From assembly GCF_003326675.1 (NCBI RefSeq), contig NZ_JPWF01000002.1:186001-250000 (forward strand): 64,000 bases of DNA, given 5' to 3'. This DNA is from Thalassospira profundimaris. Its GTDB lineage: Bacteria; Pseudomonadota; Alphaproteobacteria; Rhodospirillales; Thalassospiraceae. Positions 7,573 to 15,670 of the stretch are shown here, piece after piece. Each line of letters begins with the position of its first letter. Position 1 is the stretch's first letter. The position numbers were made by a program, and so were the translations under genes. The notes beneath the pieces are model-generated. The model had not been told where the DNA came from. It worked only from the letters and a program-made list of their open reading frames with translations, and ran no database searches.

Positions 7573-8850
7573 TCAGGCAGGCAGACCTTCCGGAGATTTA
7601 TAGCCTTTGACCACTTCATTGCCCGGTTGCGGGTCATGCGGGACATTCAGTGACAGCACTAGCGACACAAGCGCCATCGCCGCACCGGCCAGGAAAACAG
7701 CACTTGGTGAAACCAGCCAGAGCAACCCGAATGCAGCCGGAATGAACACCGCCGCAATATGGTTGATCGTAAAGCTGACACCCGCGGTCGACGAGATATC
7801 GGCCGGATTGGCGATCTTCTGGAAATAGGTCTTGATGGCAATCGCCATGGCAAAGAACAGATGGTCGATCACATAAAGACCGCCAGCAATAATGTGGTTT
7901 TCGACAAACGCATAGGACACAAAGACAAGGAACAGTCCGATATATTCAAAGCTCAGTGCCCGGCGTTCGCCCCACTTGCCGATCAGCTTGCCGATCTTGG
8001 GTGCCAGGAACATGTTGATCGCATGGTTCAGAAGATAAAGCAGCGTGATGGTTGCCGCGTCATATCCGAACTTTTCAACCATCAGGAAGCCGGCAAACAC
8101 CGTGAAAATCTGTCGGCGCGCACCACTCATGAAGGTCAGCGCGTAGTAAAGCCAATAGCGTTTGCGCAAGATCAGCTTTTTGGTTTGCGGATGCGCATCG
8201 GAGAATTTCGGGAAAGCACCCCAAATAAACAGGGCTGTAATGATCGTCAAAGCACCGCCAAACAGATAGACATAGCGGTATTCGATGTTGAACACTTCGA
8301 GCATCACCCAGACGATGCCAAACATCACCAGCGACGAAACGGACTTCGCCGAAAGCTGCTTGCCCATCACAAGGGCGGTTCGTTCCTTTTTGACCCATTG
8401 CAGGGACAGGGCCTGTTGCATGGTTTCAAAATAGTGGAAGCCAATCGACATCAGAACCGTGGTGCAATAAAGACCGATCACCGTCGGGAAATATCCCGAA
8501 ATCGCCACCCCGATGCCAAGTACCAACAGTGAAAGCAACGCAAAGGTTTGCTCCCGCAAGATCAGCAGCACGAAGATCGCGGTAAAGGCAAGGAAGCCCG
8601 GAATTTCACGCAGGGACTGCAAAATCCCGATCTCGCGCCCGGTAAAGTCGGCCATCTCGACCGAAAAGTTATTCAGAAGCGCCATCCAGGTCGAAAAGGA
8701 CAGCGGCATCGCAGCAGCCATCAGGATCAACAGGACTTCGGGATTGCGCCATCCCTTATATACCGGCGTATCCACACCCGTGGCCCCGGCGACTTCGCCA
8801 ATGGGTGCCGCGTGATTACTGGCTTCTGGTATGATTGGTTCCTTGGGCAT
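7573..8850 (-). CDS. Major facilitator superfamily transporter
   Basis: The 425-residue protein has a ~35-residue hydrophilic N-terminus and about 12 hydrophobic segments. MFS features include the ALVMGKQLSAKSVSSLVMFG helix and a charged central loop (WGAFPKFSDAHPQTKKLILRKRYW) dividing two six-helix halves. The substrate cannot be read from the sequence. It is divergent from an AraC regulator 152 bases away, an arrangement like NimT/NimR (2-nitroimidazole exporter and its repressor) in enterics, so control by that regulator is likely. The C-terminus is cytosolic and hydrophilic. Confidence 0.88.
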   Translation of the reverse strand: MPKEPIIPEASNHAAPIGEVAGATGVDTPVYKGWRNPEVLLILMAAAMPLSFSTWMALLNNFSVEMADFTGREIGILQSLREIPGFLAFTAIFVLLILREQTFALLSLLVLGIGVAISGYFPTVIGLYCTTVLMSIGFHYFETMQQALSLQWVKKERTALVMGKQLSAKSVSSLVMFGIVWVMLEVFNIEYRYVYLFGGALTIITALFIWGAFPKFSDAHPQTKKLILRKRYWLYYALTFMSGARRQIFTVFAGFLMVEKFGYDAATITLLYLLNHAINMFLAPKIGKLIGKWGERRALSFEYIGLFLVFVSYAFVENHIIAGGLYVIDHLFFAMAIAIKTYFQKIANPADISSTAGVSFTINHIAAVFIPAAFGLLWLVSPSAVFLAGAAMALVSLVLSLNVPHDPQPGNEVVKGYKSPEGLPA

Positions 8851-9002
8851 TTTGTCTCCCCAGACATGGTCGCGTTGGTGGCGGGTCCGTTGTCACAACG
8901 TCATTTGGTTTGGAATGCGACCAAATTAAACCTGTTGCATGCCGTCTGTCTTTCGATAATCTGCCATCATATATCGCAAATCAGACACAACGGTGGTTGT
9001 AG

Positions 9003-9791
9003 ATGCATCGCCCCACCCCGATTGACGAAGCCCGTCATATTCGCCCGCGCCCCAATCAATTGCCCCGCCCGATCTATGTCCGTATGAGCGATGTTCCCGC
9101 CGGTTACAGCATCGGCGCGCACAGTCATGACTGGTGCCAGTTGATCTATGCCAGCGAAGGAACGATGAAAGTCACCACCGAGGCAGGGATCTGGATCGTG
9201 CCACCCCAGCGTGCTGTCTGGGTTCCACCCCATCTTGAACATGCGGTGTCCCATGCGACCTTCACCCGGGCGCGCCATATATACATCGACCGCGATGCAC
9301 CGGTTGATTTGCCAGACCGTTGCATGGTTCTTGATGTCAGCCCGCTACTGCGCGAACTGATCCGGGCGGCAACAGAAATCCCGGTTGAATATGACGAAAA
9401 TGGTGCCGAGGGACGGATGATGCAGGTGTTGCTTGATCAATTGCGGGCGCCCGACCAGGAAAACCTTCATCTGCCAGCCCCCAAGGATTTCCGCCTTGGC
9501 AAAATTTGCGATGCGTTACTTGCCAATCCGGCCGATGACCGGACACTTGATGACTGGTCACAGATTTGCGGGGCATCATCGCGTACTTTGGCACGCCTGT
9601 TTTTACGCGAAACAGGGATGCCGTTTCGTGACTGGCGGCAAAAGTTGCGATTGCTTTATGCGTTGGAGAGGCTGGCAAATGATCGCCCGGTGACCGAGAT
9701 CGCGCTTGATCTTGGCTATGAAACACCATCGGCCTTTATCGCGATGTTCCGCAAGGTCACCGGCCGCACGCCGGGAAGCTATTTCCGCTAG
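9003..9791 (+). CDS. AraC family regulator with N-terminal cupin (NimR-like)
   Basis: Residues about 20-95 form a cupin-like ligand domain (AGYSIGAHSHDWCQLIYASEG, then WIVPPQRAVWVPPHLEHAV). Two helix-turn-helix units fill residues about 165-260 (LDDWSQICGASSRTLARLF and VTEIALDLGYETPSAFIAMF, then RKVTGRTPGSYFR). The short cupin-AraC layout and the divergent MFS gene match the NimR/YeaM type of local regulator. The effector is unknown. ATG 9003 opens the frame directly after the AT-rich divergent promoter region. Confidence 0.9.
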   Translation: MHRPTPIDEARHIRPRPNQLPRPIYVRMSDVPAGYSIGAHSHDWCQLIYASEGTMKVTTEAGIWIVPPQRAVWVPPHLEHAVSHATFTRARHIYIDRDAPVDLPDRCMVLDVSPLLRELIRAATEIPVEYDENGAEGRMMQVLLDQLRAPDQENLHLPAPKDFRLGKICDALLANPADDRTLDDWSQICGASSRTLARLFLRETGMPFRDWRQKLRLLYALERLANDRPVTEIALDLGYETPSAFIAMFRKVTGRTPGSYFR

Positions 9792-9802
9792 ACGATCAGT
9801 CC

Positions 9803-10387
9803 CTATTCGTCCTTGTAGTATCGCAATGGAGGCAGGATATCATTGTCGGGATCAGCATCGACATCATAGCGGCGAATGGCCTTGGCATAAGCCTGACCAC
9901 ATTGACGATTTTGCGCGCACAAATTGTGAATTTCGACCATCATATCCGAAGACCAGCACAGACCGGAATTCCGGGCCTCGGAGGCGCCATGATCGGGTGT
10001 GGCGGCTTTGTCCGGTTGGCGGATTTCTTCATGAAGACCTTCGCCGTGCCGTCCCGTCAACATCCGTTCAATAACCGGCATGATGTCTGCAATGCTTTTA
10101 AGCACCGTGACGCTATCGCCAATGGTCTTGACCATAGCCAGTGCCATTTCTTCATAGGCATCGGTTGGCGGTGTAATATCGGATACATCCTTGCTGGCTT
10201 GCTGGATCAGATCAAAACCTGATCGCGAACGTGCAAGCAATGCCACCGGACTGTGCCAGGCATTGTAATTGGGTTCATTGATCCGGCGTCCCGGCACGAT
10301 GTGACTGGCCGGTCCCCAGTTTCGCCCCGGATCAGAGAAATTTTTCTCTCCTTTCCGTCGCGAAGGATGTGCGTCTACTGAATACAT
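9803..10387 (-). CDS. Hypothetical protein, 194 residues
   Basis: No family recognised. The N-terminal ~40 residues are polar and probably disordered. A helical section follows (SGFDLIQQASKD through VLKSIADIMPVIERMLTG), then a disordered region and a Cys-containing C-terminus (LCWSSDMM, CAQNRQCGQAYAKAIRRYD). There is no signal peptide or membrane segment. Start ATG 10387 is chosen because GGGGGTGA precedes it; a GTG two codons earlier overlaps that site. It converges on the AraC gene ending at 9791 with an 11-base gap. It lies next to the regulator cluster without an obvious link. Confidence 0.6.
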   Translation of the reverse strand: MYSVDAHPSRRKGEKNFSDPGRNWGPASHIVPGRRINEPNYNAWHSPVALLARSRSGFDLIQQASKDVSDITPPTDAYEEMALAMVKTIGDSVTVLKSIADIMPVIERMLTGRHGEGLHEEIRQPDKAATPDHGASEARNSGLCWSSDMMVEIHNLCAQNRQCGQAYAKAIRRYDVDADPDNDILPPLRYYKDE

Positions 10388-10750
10388 GTTCACCCCCAGA
10401 GAGAATTTTCAGCGGTTCCCTGATTGATCGGCCTGCTTGGTCAATCGGAGCAGGGCCTTGTTTCTATTTTCTGTCTATCACAATCGCGCTTTTCGCAATG
10501 TGCAGTGCGTCCAATTCAATATGCACCCAGTCCAAAAAAACACCGGAAAACTGCCTCTTTCGTGCCCCCCACACCTTTAAAAACCCTCTTTGGTATAGCC
10601 ACTATAAGAATAACTATACCAAAGCGTTTTTGCGTTAGTGGCGATTTGAAAGTAGTAAAATTATAGGAATAGATATCCGGAACCGCGGCACGACAATCCT
10701 CAGGAAAGTGTAAAAATACGGACCGGCACACACTTTCTTGCGAGGGGAAG
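10388..10750. other. 363-base divergent regulatory region
   Basis: No gene seen. It lies between the divergent hypothetical gene and the first AraC paralogue, is more AT-rich than its surroundings in its right half, and contains the 11-base inverted repeat listed separately. It should hold promoters for both flanking genes, but no convincing -35/-10 pair could be assigned. Confidence 0.6.
10588..10624. repeat. Perfect 11-base inverted repeat, possible operator or hairpin
   Basis: CTTTGGTATAG (10588-10598) and CTATACCAAAG (10614-10624) are exact reverse complements with a 15-base AT-rich spacer. It stands 126 bases before the first AraC gene. A CGTTTTTG run follows, so it could act as a weak terminator for leftward or rightward reads, or as a regulator-binding site. 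Confidence 0.55.
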
Positions 10751-11695
10751 ATGGGCACGGATCAGGTTTCCGGTGGCGCGGTCAGTTCATATTTCACGGT
10801 CGATACCCTACCTATGCATGAGAGGTATGGTGTCTGGAAAGAGTCCATTGATGTACTGTTTGGCGTCGATGCCGACAAATCAATCCGGGACAATAATTTC
10901 ACAGCCAGTATTGAATCCCACCTTCTTGGATCGATGATGATCATGGAGGTGACGTCGCGCGAACAGAATTGGGAACGCGATAACCTTCAGATCGCCCGTA
11001 ACGGTATGGACCATTACGGCATCGGGATTTTCAAGGAAGGCGACCTTTTTTGTGACACCGCCAAAGGCCCGACCAAGCTTCCCAAAGGCGGACTTGTTGT
11101 CTTTGACCTGACACAGGAATTCATCGCCCACACCAGTGATCTCAAGGTTATGACATTTGTTGTGCCTCGTCCGCTGATTGAAGACATGGTCAACCTGCCA
11201 GATGATCACAGCATGCGGTTCCTTGATCCCAAGAACCCGATGACCCGGATCGTCTATGATCAGATGATGTCCATTCACCGAAACATTGCCCGCATTGGTC
11301 AACAACAGGCACAGGTGATTGAGAAATCCTTTTCCATGATGGTGGCGACCTGCCTGAATGACGCGGTTGGCGGTGACCGGGAAACAGTTCAGCACCGTCA
11401 GAAGTTGCTTAATCTGATGAAAGTTCGACGTTATATCCGCGATCAGTTGGCATCGCCGGACCTGACACCCCGTAAAGTCGCACGGGACCTCGGCGTATCG
11501 CGATCAAAGCTGTACGATTCATTTTCGGCTTATGGCGGTGTCTACCAATATATCCGCGAAATGCGACTGCGCCGGGCAATGTCTTTGCTCAATGACCCGA
11601 TGCGACATCATTCATCGATTTATGACATTGCCCTTGAATGCGGCTTTGCATCTGATGCCAGTTCATCAGGGCATTTCGCGAACGGTATGAACTGA
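10751..11695 (+). CDS. AraC family regulator, copy 1, with frameshifted C-terminus
   Basis: The start follows GAGGGGAAG. Residues about 15-180 form an AraC-binding-like ligand domain; the HTH region begins near residue 225 (RRYIRDQLASPDLTPRKVARDLGVSRSKLYDSF). It is a close paralogue of the gene at 12022-13074. As read, the frame ends SSSGHFANGMN-stop, inside the second HTH. Adding one T at 11661-11664 (AGTTCATC to AGTTTCATC) restores FIRAFRERYELTPGDVRNG and a further ~35 residues to a TGA at 11805. The gene is therefore broken by a one-base deletion or carries a sequencing error. Without the repair, DNA binding is doubtful. Confidence 0.8.
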   Translation: MGTDQVSGGAVSSYFTVDTLPMHERYGVWKESIDVLFGVDADKSIRDNNFTASIESHLLGSMMIMEVTSREQNWERDNLQIARNGMDHYGIGIFKEGDLFCDTAKGPTKLPKGGLVVFDLTQEFIAHTSDLKVMTFVVPRPLIEDMVNLPDDHSMRFLDPKNPMTRIVYDQMMSIHRNIARIGQQQAQVIEKSFSMMVATCLNDAVGGDRETVQHRQKLLNLMKVRRYIRDQLASPDLTPRKVARDLGVSRSKLYDSFSAYGGVYQYIREMRLRRAMSLLNDPMRHHSSIYDIALECGFASDASSSGHFANGMN

Positions 11696-11805
11696 CCCCC
11701 GGGGATGTCAGAAACGGCGTCGCGGCCCTTGGTCAAAATCCATCGGCATCAAGCGAAAAAATTGATAACCGCTATGAAAACTGGCTGCATGAACTCGCGG
11801 TTTGA
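11663..11805 (+). pseudogene. Out-of-frame C-terminal remnant of AraC copy 1
   Basis: This stretch encodes the missing end of the second HTH and tail of the preceding gene in the shifted frame (AFRERYELTPGDVRNG, ending YENWLHELAV). It matches the intact paralogue (AFRDKYDATPGEVRNG, ending FEHWIHGLG) in register, which shows that the two frames were once one gene of about 351 codons. Confidence 0.75.
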
Positions 11806-11935
11806 GGTGTTTTTCTCTGTGATGACACCATTCCAGGGAAGGCTATCGTCATCCCAAAATAACATTAGAATAAATTAATTTAAAAAAATCGAATTAAAGG
11901 ACTTTACGAGATTCGTTAACTTACATAACCTAGAC

Positions 11936-11971
11936 GTGTGGATAGGCATGAAAGCCTGACCCAATCCACAC
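11936..11971 (+). promoter_or_regulatory. Two-part leader hairpin before AraC copy 2
   Basis: GTGTGGAT (11936-11943) pairs with ATCCACAC (11964-11971), and inside it AGGC pairs with GCCT around ATGAAA. It ends 50 bases before the ATG at 12022 and follows a very AT-rich promoter-like stretch. It could be an operator palindrome or an mRNA leader structure. Confidence 0.45.
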
Positions 11972-12021
11972 CGCATACATTCAATGTAAGTGTCCGCCAC
12001 GTAGGCAATTGGGGTAGCAAG

Positions 12022-13074
12022 ATGCAACCGGATCAGCTTTCTGCTGGATCAACCAGCACATTTTTTACTGTCGACAATCTGCCGATGCAGGACCGCTTTG
12101 GCGTCTGGAAAGAGGCTATTTCCTGCCTTTTCGAAGTCGATGCCGATCAGGAAGTCCGTGAAAACAACTTCCAAACCACCATTCAGTCACATCTTTTCGG
12201 TTCGTTGATGTTGATGGAAGTAGATTCCCGACAACAGCACTGGAGCCGGGGCTACAAACAGATTGCCGGCAACGGAATGGATCATTACGGCATTGCGGTC
12301 TATGAACGTGGCAGCGTCGAATGCAATACATCCAGAGGTTCAGAGCAACTGCTACCCGGCGGACTTCTGATCTATGATCTGACCCAGCCATTTACCGCCC
12401 GAACAACAGATCACAAGACCCTGAACCTTGTCATCCCGCGAGTTCTGCTTGAAGATCAGTTGCAGCACCCCGATGACCATTGCATGCGTGTCCTGTCGCA
12501 AGAAGATCCGATGGTTCAAATCATCCGGGACATGATCATTTCCCTGCAACGCAATGTCGGAGACCTCAGTCATGCGCAGGCACAGACGCTTGAAAAAATG
12601 TTCCCCGCCATGCTGGCCAATTGCCTGAACTCTGCAAGTTGCGGCCCACGAGAGAACAGTCACGAGCGTCAAAGCATTACCAGTATGGTCCGGATGCGAC
12701 GCTACTTCCGCGAGAACCTCTGTTCTCCGGATCTCAATCCTCGTCGGGCGGCTCTGGATTTGGGGGTCTCGAGATCAAAGCTTTATAACTGCTTTGCCCC
12801 CTATGGCGGGGTTTACAACTATGTTCGTGATATGCGGTTGCGCAAGGCTATTACATTGCTCAATGACCCGCAACGCGCACGTTCATCAATTTACGATATT
12901 GCCCTGGAATGCGGTTTTTCGAGCGATGCCAGCTTTATCCGTGCCTTCAGAGACAAATATGATGCGACACCGGGCGAAGTGCGCAACGGCGCAGCTCCGC
13001 ATCTGCGCAAAAATCACTGCATTATCGGTTTGGCTGATACACAGTTCGAACACTGGATACACGGGTTGGGTTAA
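12022..13074 (+). CDS. AraC family regulator, copy 2 (intact)
   Basis: The 350-residue protein has an N-terminal AraC-binding-like domain (residues ~15-185, FFTVDNLPMQDRFGVWKEAI) and two C-terminal helix-turn-helix units (AALDLGVSRSKLYNCF and YDIALECGFSSDASFIRAF, then YDATPGEVRNG). The open frame reaches back to 11938, but ATG 12022, with GGGGT upstream, aligns exactly with the start of the paralogue (MQPDQLS against MGTDQVS). It is a tandem duplicate of the gene at 10751. No target operon is adjacent on either side, so it is an orphan regulator whose effector and targets are unknown. Confidence 0.88.
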   Translation: MQPDQLSAGSTSTFFTVDNLPMQDRFGVWKEAISCLFEVDADQEVRENNFQTTIQSHLFGSLMLMEVDSRQQHWSRGYKQIAGNGMDHYGIAVYERGSVECNTSRGSEQLLPGGLLIYDLTQPFTARTTDHKTLNLVIPRVLLEDQLQHPDDHCMRVLSQEDPMVQIIRDMIISLQRNVGDLSHAQAQTLEKMFPAMLANCLNSASCGPRENSHERQSITSMVRMRRYFRENLCSPDLNPRRAALDLGVSRSKLYNCFAPYGGVYNYVRDMRLRKAITLLNDPQRARSSIYDIALECGFSSDASFIRAFRDKYDATPGEVRNGAAPHLRKNHCIIGLADTQFEHWIHGLG

Positions 13075-13149
13075 GCCTACCCGCACCTCCGCCTGGTTGG
13101 GATGACATCTTGATCGGCGAACCGCACTGACATCAATGACGATGCCTGA

Positions 13150-13434
13150 TCAGCTTGCCCAGACCTGTATGGCCCCTTCTTGCTGCAATGACGAGCCATA
13201 TCCAAACAGCCCCTCCACCGCAAGAATAGGCACATTTTCGGATTTAAACAGATTGATCATCCGCAAGCCAATATAGGCGTTGGGAACCAGTATGATATCG
13301 GCCAGCCCAAGATATAACCCGACCAATTCGTCAAGGTTCGACTGATTCTGTTCAATAATGACAACAGGCCGTTGTTCCGAACAACGTGCAAGCAGCCCCC
13401 GATCATCTGGCGACATTGCCAACAGATTCTGCAT
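13150..13434 (-). CDS. Small receiver-like protein of unknown function
   Basis: The product of about 94 residues has an alternating strand/helix pattern reminiscent of a response-regulator receiver fold (RPVVIIEQNQSNLDELVGLY, ADIILVPNAYIGLRMINLF, VPILAVEGLFGYGSS), but no clear phosphoacceptor Asp. ATG 13434 follows AGGGAAG by nine bases. The frame continues upstream to a stop at 13490. Removing one A from the AAAA run (13489-13492 on the plus strand) would join it to an ATG at 13501 that has AGAAGAG upstream. Family and function are not recognised. Confidence 0.5.
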   Translation of the reverse strand: MQNLLAMSPDDRGLLARCSEQRPVVIIEQNQSNLDELVGLYLGLADIILVPNAYIGLRMINLFKSENVPILAVEGLFGYGSSLQQEGAIQVWAS

Positions 13435-13730
13435 TTTGTCGGTCTTCCCTACTTGGTTGACGACCTGAACCAATGCTTCATGAAACTGTTTTCAATGCCA
13501 TTGGTACTCTTCTTGACCAGCATCGAGTGTGACCTATTCACACACTACGCACTATTCCGTCAGTCCAGAATTATATGCAAAACGTCCAGATTTTGATGAT
13601 TTGATCGCAGAAATGGCATTTCGGACCCGATGCGCAAATTTTTGTCAGCCCAGACATGAAATTTTGTCATTCATCGAATTTCACAAAACTCCGCTATTGA
13701 TTAAGTCAGCGCCCCCCGGAGTTATCTGCA

Positions 13731-14669
13731 ATGAGCAATGTATGGACTGGAATAGGATTGCGTCTGGCCGCAACCGCCCTTTTTGCGGTGATGAGCCTGT
13801 TTGTACGCATGGCATCGCTTGAGGCCCCGGTTGGCCAAATCATGTTCTGGCGCAGTTCCGTTGCGATATTGCCGATCATTCTTTACCTGATGTGGCGCAA
13901 GGAATTCCCTCGCGCCTTGCGGACCAAACGCCCGTGGGGACACCTTAAACGCAGCACATTTGGCGGCGTATCGATGTTCCTGTCCTTCGTGTCGCTGGCT
14001 TATCTTCCGCTTGCACTTGCCACTGCTCTTGGCTTTTTGGCACCGCTTGTGGTTATTCCGATTGCCATTGTGTTCTTACGCGAAAATCCGGGTTGGCTGG
14101 TGACGGGCGCAACACTTGGCGGGTTTGCCGGTGTGTTCCTGATCCTGTGGCCCACAATTTCCACACCGGGACTGGACCATGACACCATGATCGGAATTGG
14201 TGCGGGGATTGCCTTTGCCCTGACCACGGCATTTGCCAAAACCCAGATCAAGGCCCTGACCACGACCGAGCCATCGGGCACCATTGCCTTTTACTTTGCT
14301 GTGGTCTGTTCGATTGGCGGGCTTTTGACCATCCCGTTTGGCTGGGCGCCGGTATCGATGGGTAATCTGGTATGGCTGATTGGCGCCGGCCTGACCGGCG
14401 GGCTTGCCCATATCGCCATGACCGAGGCACTGGCGCGTGCCCCGGTTTCGACCCTGTCGGCGTTTGAATATACCGCGATGATCTGGGCCATTGCCCTTGA
14501 TCTTCTGGTCTTTGGCGTATTGCCCGCCCCGGTCAGCCTGATTGGCGGGGTCATCATTGTTCTTGCCGCCGCACTTGTTGGCTTCAACGATCAGATCATT
14601 GCCTTTGCCAAACGGCACACCACCAAACCCGCTATCCGCACCGAACATACCGGAACACCTGCGGAATAG
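13731..14669 (+). CDS. EamA/DMT family transporter
   Basis: The 312-residue protein has ten hydrophobic segments arranged as two EamA repeats (about residues 8-140 and 150-285). Typical features are FWRSSVAILPIILYL after helix 2, GFLAPLVVIPIA at the end of repeat 1 and FEYTAMIWAIALDLL in repeat 2. Drug/metabolite transporters of this type usually export amino acids or metabolites across the inner membrane; the substrate is not evident. GGAG lies ten bases before ATG 13731. It is a single gene that converges on the ketopantoate reductase-like gene 27 bases downstream. Confidence 0.9.
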   Translation: MSNVWTGIGLRLAATALFAVMSLFVRMASLEAPVGQIMFWRSSVAILPIILYLMWRKEFPRALRTKRPWGHLKRSTFGGVSMFLSFVSLAYLPLALATALGFLAPLVVIPIAIVFLRENPGWLVTGATLGGFAGVFLILWPTISTPGLDHDTMIGIGAGIAFALTTAFAKTQIKALTTTEPSGTIAFYFAVVCSIGGLLTIPFGWAPVSMGNLVWLIGAGLTGGLAHIAMTEALARAPVSTLSAFEYTAMIWAIALDLLVFGVLPAPVSLIGGVIIVLAAALVGFNDQIIAFAKRHTTKPAIRTEHTGTPAE

Positions 14670-14696
14670 ATCAGGTCAGGCAAATTACCACTGAAC

Positions 14697-15590
14697 TCAG
14701 GAAGCTTTGCTTTCCTGAAGTTTGGTCAGAGCAAAAAGCGCAAGATTGGTCGGGGTCGGGATACCAAGTTCCGCCCCCTTGCGCACAATATAGCCGTTGA
14801 GATAATCGATCTCGCTTGGCTTGCCGCGTGCCAGATCCTGTGCCGTTGACGAAAACTGTGTGGGCATGGTTTGGGCGATCTTTTCAATTGCCTCCCACAC
14901 ATGATCGGGAACAGTAACGCCATCCTTCCTGGCAACAGCAAGGCATTCCTCGACTGCGTTGCGCATCACATCGCCAACGCCTTCGCCTTCAACCAACTTG
15001 CCATAAGGAAGCTGCGTAATCGCCGAAAGCGCATTATAGGCACAGTTCAGGATCATCTTTGCCCAAAGCGCACCCGGAGCATTTTCCGAGATTTCAATTG
15101 GAATACCCGCCGGGCGCAAGGTATCGGCAACCACCTGACTTTGGTCCGATGGCCCGATCACGAGTTCACCACGACCATGATGTTTGACATGCCCGGCCCC
15201 GCCCATACTGGTGGCAACATAAACCACCACCGGAATGACGGGCTGTTCGAGAACCGCACTTAACCGTTCAGCGTTATCCACACCGTTTTGCAAGCTCAGC
15301 ACAATGGTATCTTTGGAAATGAACGGCTTGATCTGTTCGCCAGCCGACTGGGTATCGGTGGACTTTACACAAAACAGAACGAGTTCTGCCCCGGCAATCG
15401 CCGCGGCATCACTGGCCGCGGTTACCGCGACATATTCCTGCGACGTCCCGAAATCGAGCAACAAACCGTCACGGTTCATTGCCTCGACATGGTTGGGACG
15501 GCCGATCAGGGTAACGTCATGACCGGCACGCGCCAGCATCGCCCCGTAATAACATCCAACGGCCCCTGCCCCCATTACTGCGATTTTCAT
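14697..15590 (-). CDS. 2-dehydropantoate 2-reductase family protein
   Basis: The 297-residue protein starts with the Rossmann motif GAGAVGCYYGAML and shows the ApbA/PanE pattern: FCVKSTDTQSA, LSLQNGVDN (lining the NADPH site), AKMILNCAYNALSAI with the catalytic Lys in LWAKMILN, and a C-terminal helical domain with KPSEIDYLNGYIV. It would reduce ketopantoate to pantoate with NADPH in coenzyme A synthesis. The family also contains paralogues acting on other 2-oxoacids, and no pantothenate gene is adjacent, so the symbol panE is withheld. The upstream neighbour is the divergent-side glutarate module. Confidence 0.88.
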   Translation of the reverse strand: MKIAVMGAGAVGCYYGAMLARAGHDVTLIGRPNHVEAMNRDGLLLDFGTSQEYVAVTAASDAAAIAGAELVLFCVKSTDTQSAGEQIKPFISKDTIVLSLQNGVDNAERLSAVLEQPVIPVVVYVATSMGGAGHVKHHGRGELVIGPSDQSQVVADTLRPAGIPIEISENAPGALWAKMILNCAYNALSAITQLPYGKLVEGEGVGDVMRNAVEECLAVARKDGVTVPDHVWEAIEKIAQTMPTQFSSTAQDLARGKPSEIDYLNGYIVRKGAELGIPTPTNLALFALTKLQESKAS

Positions 15591-15670
15591 GATGCCAACC
15601 CTGTTTGAAATTTCACTGTTGGGGTTAGTTTATCCACATCATGACGCAATGAAACAAGGGATTGTTATAT

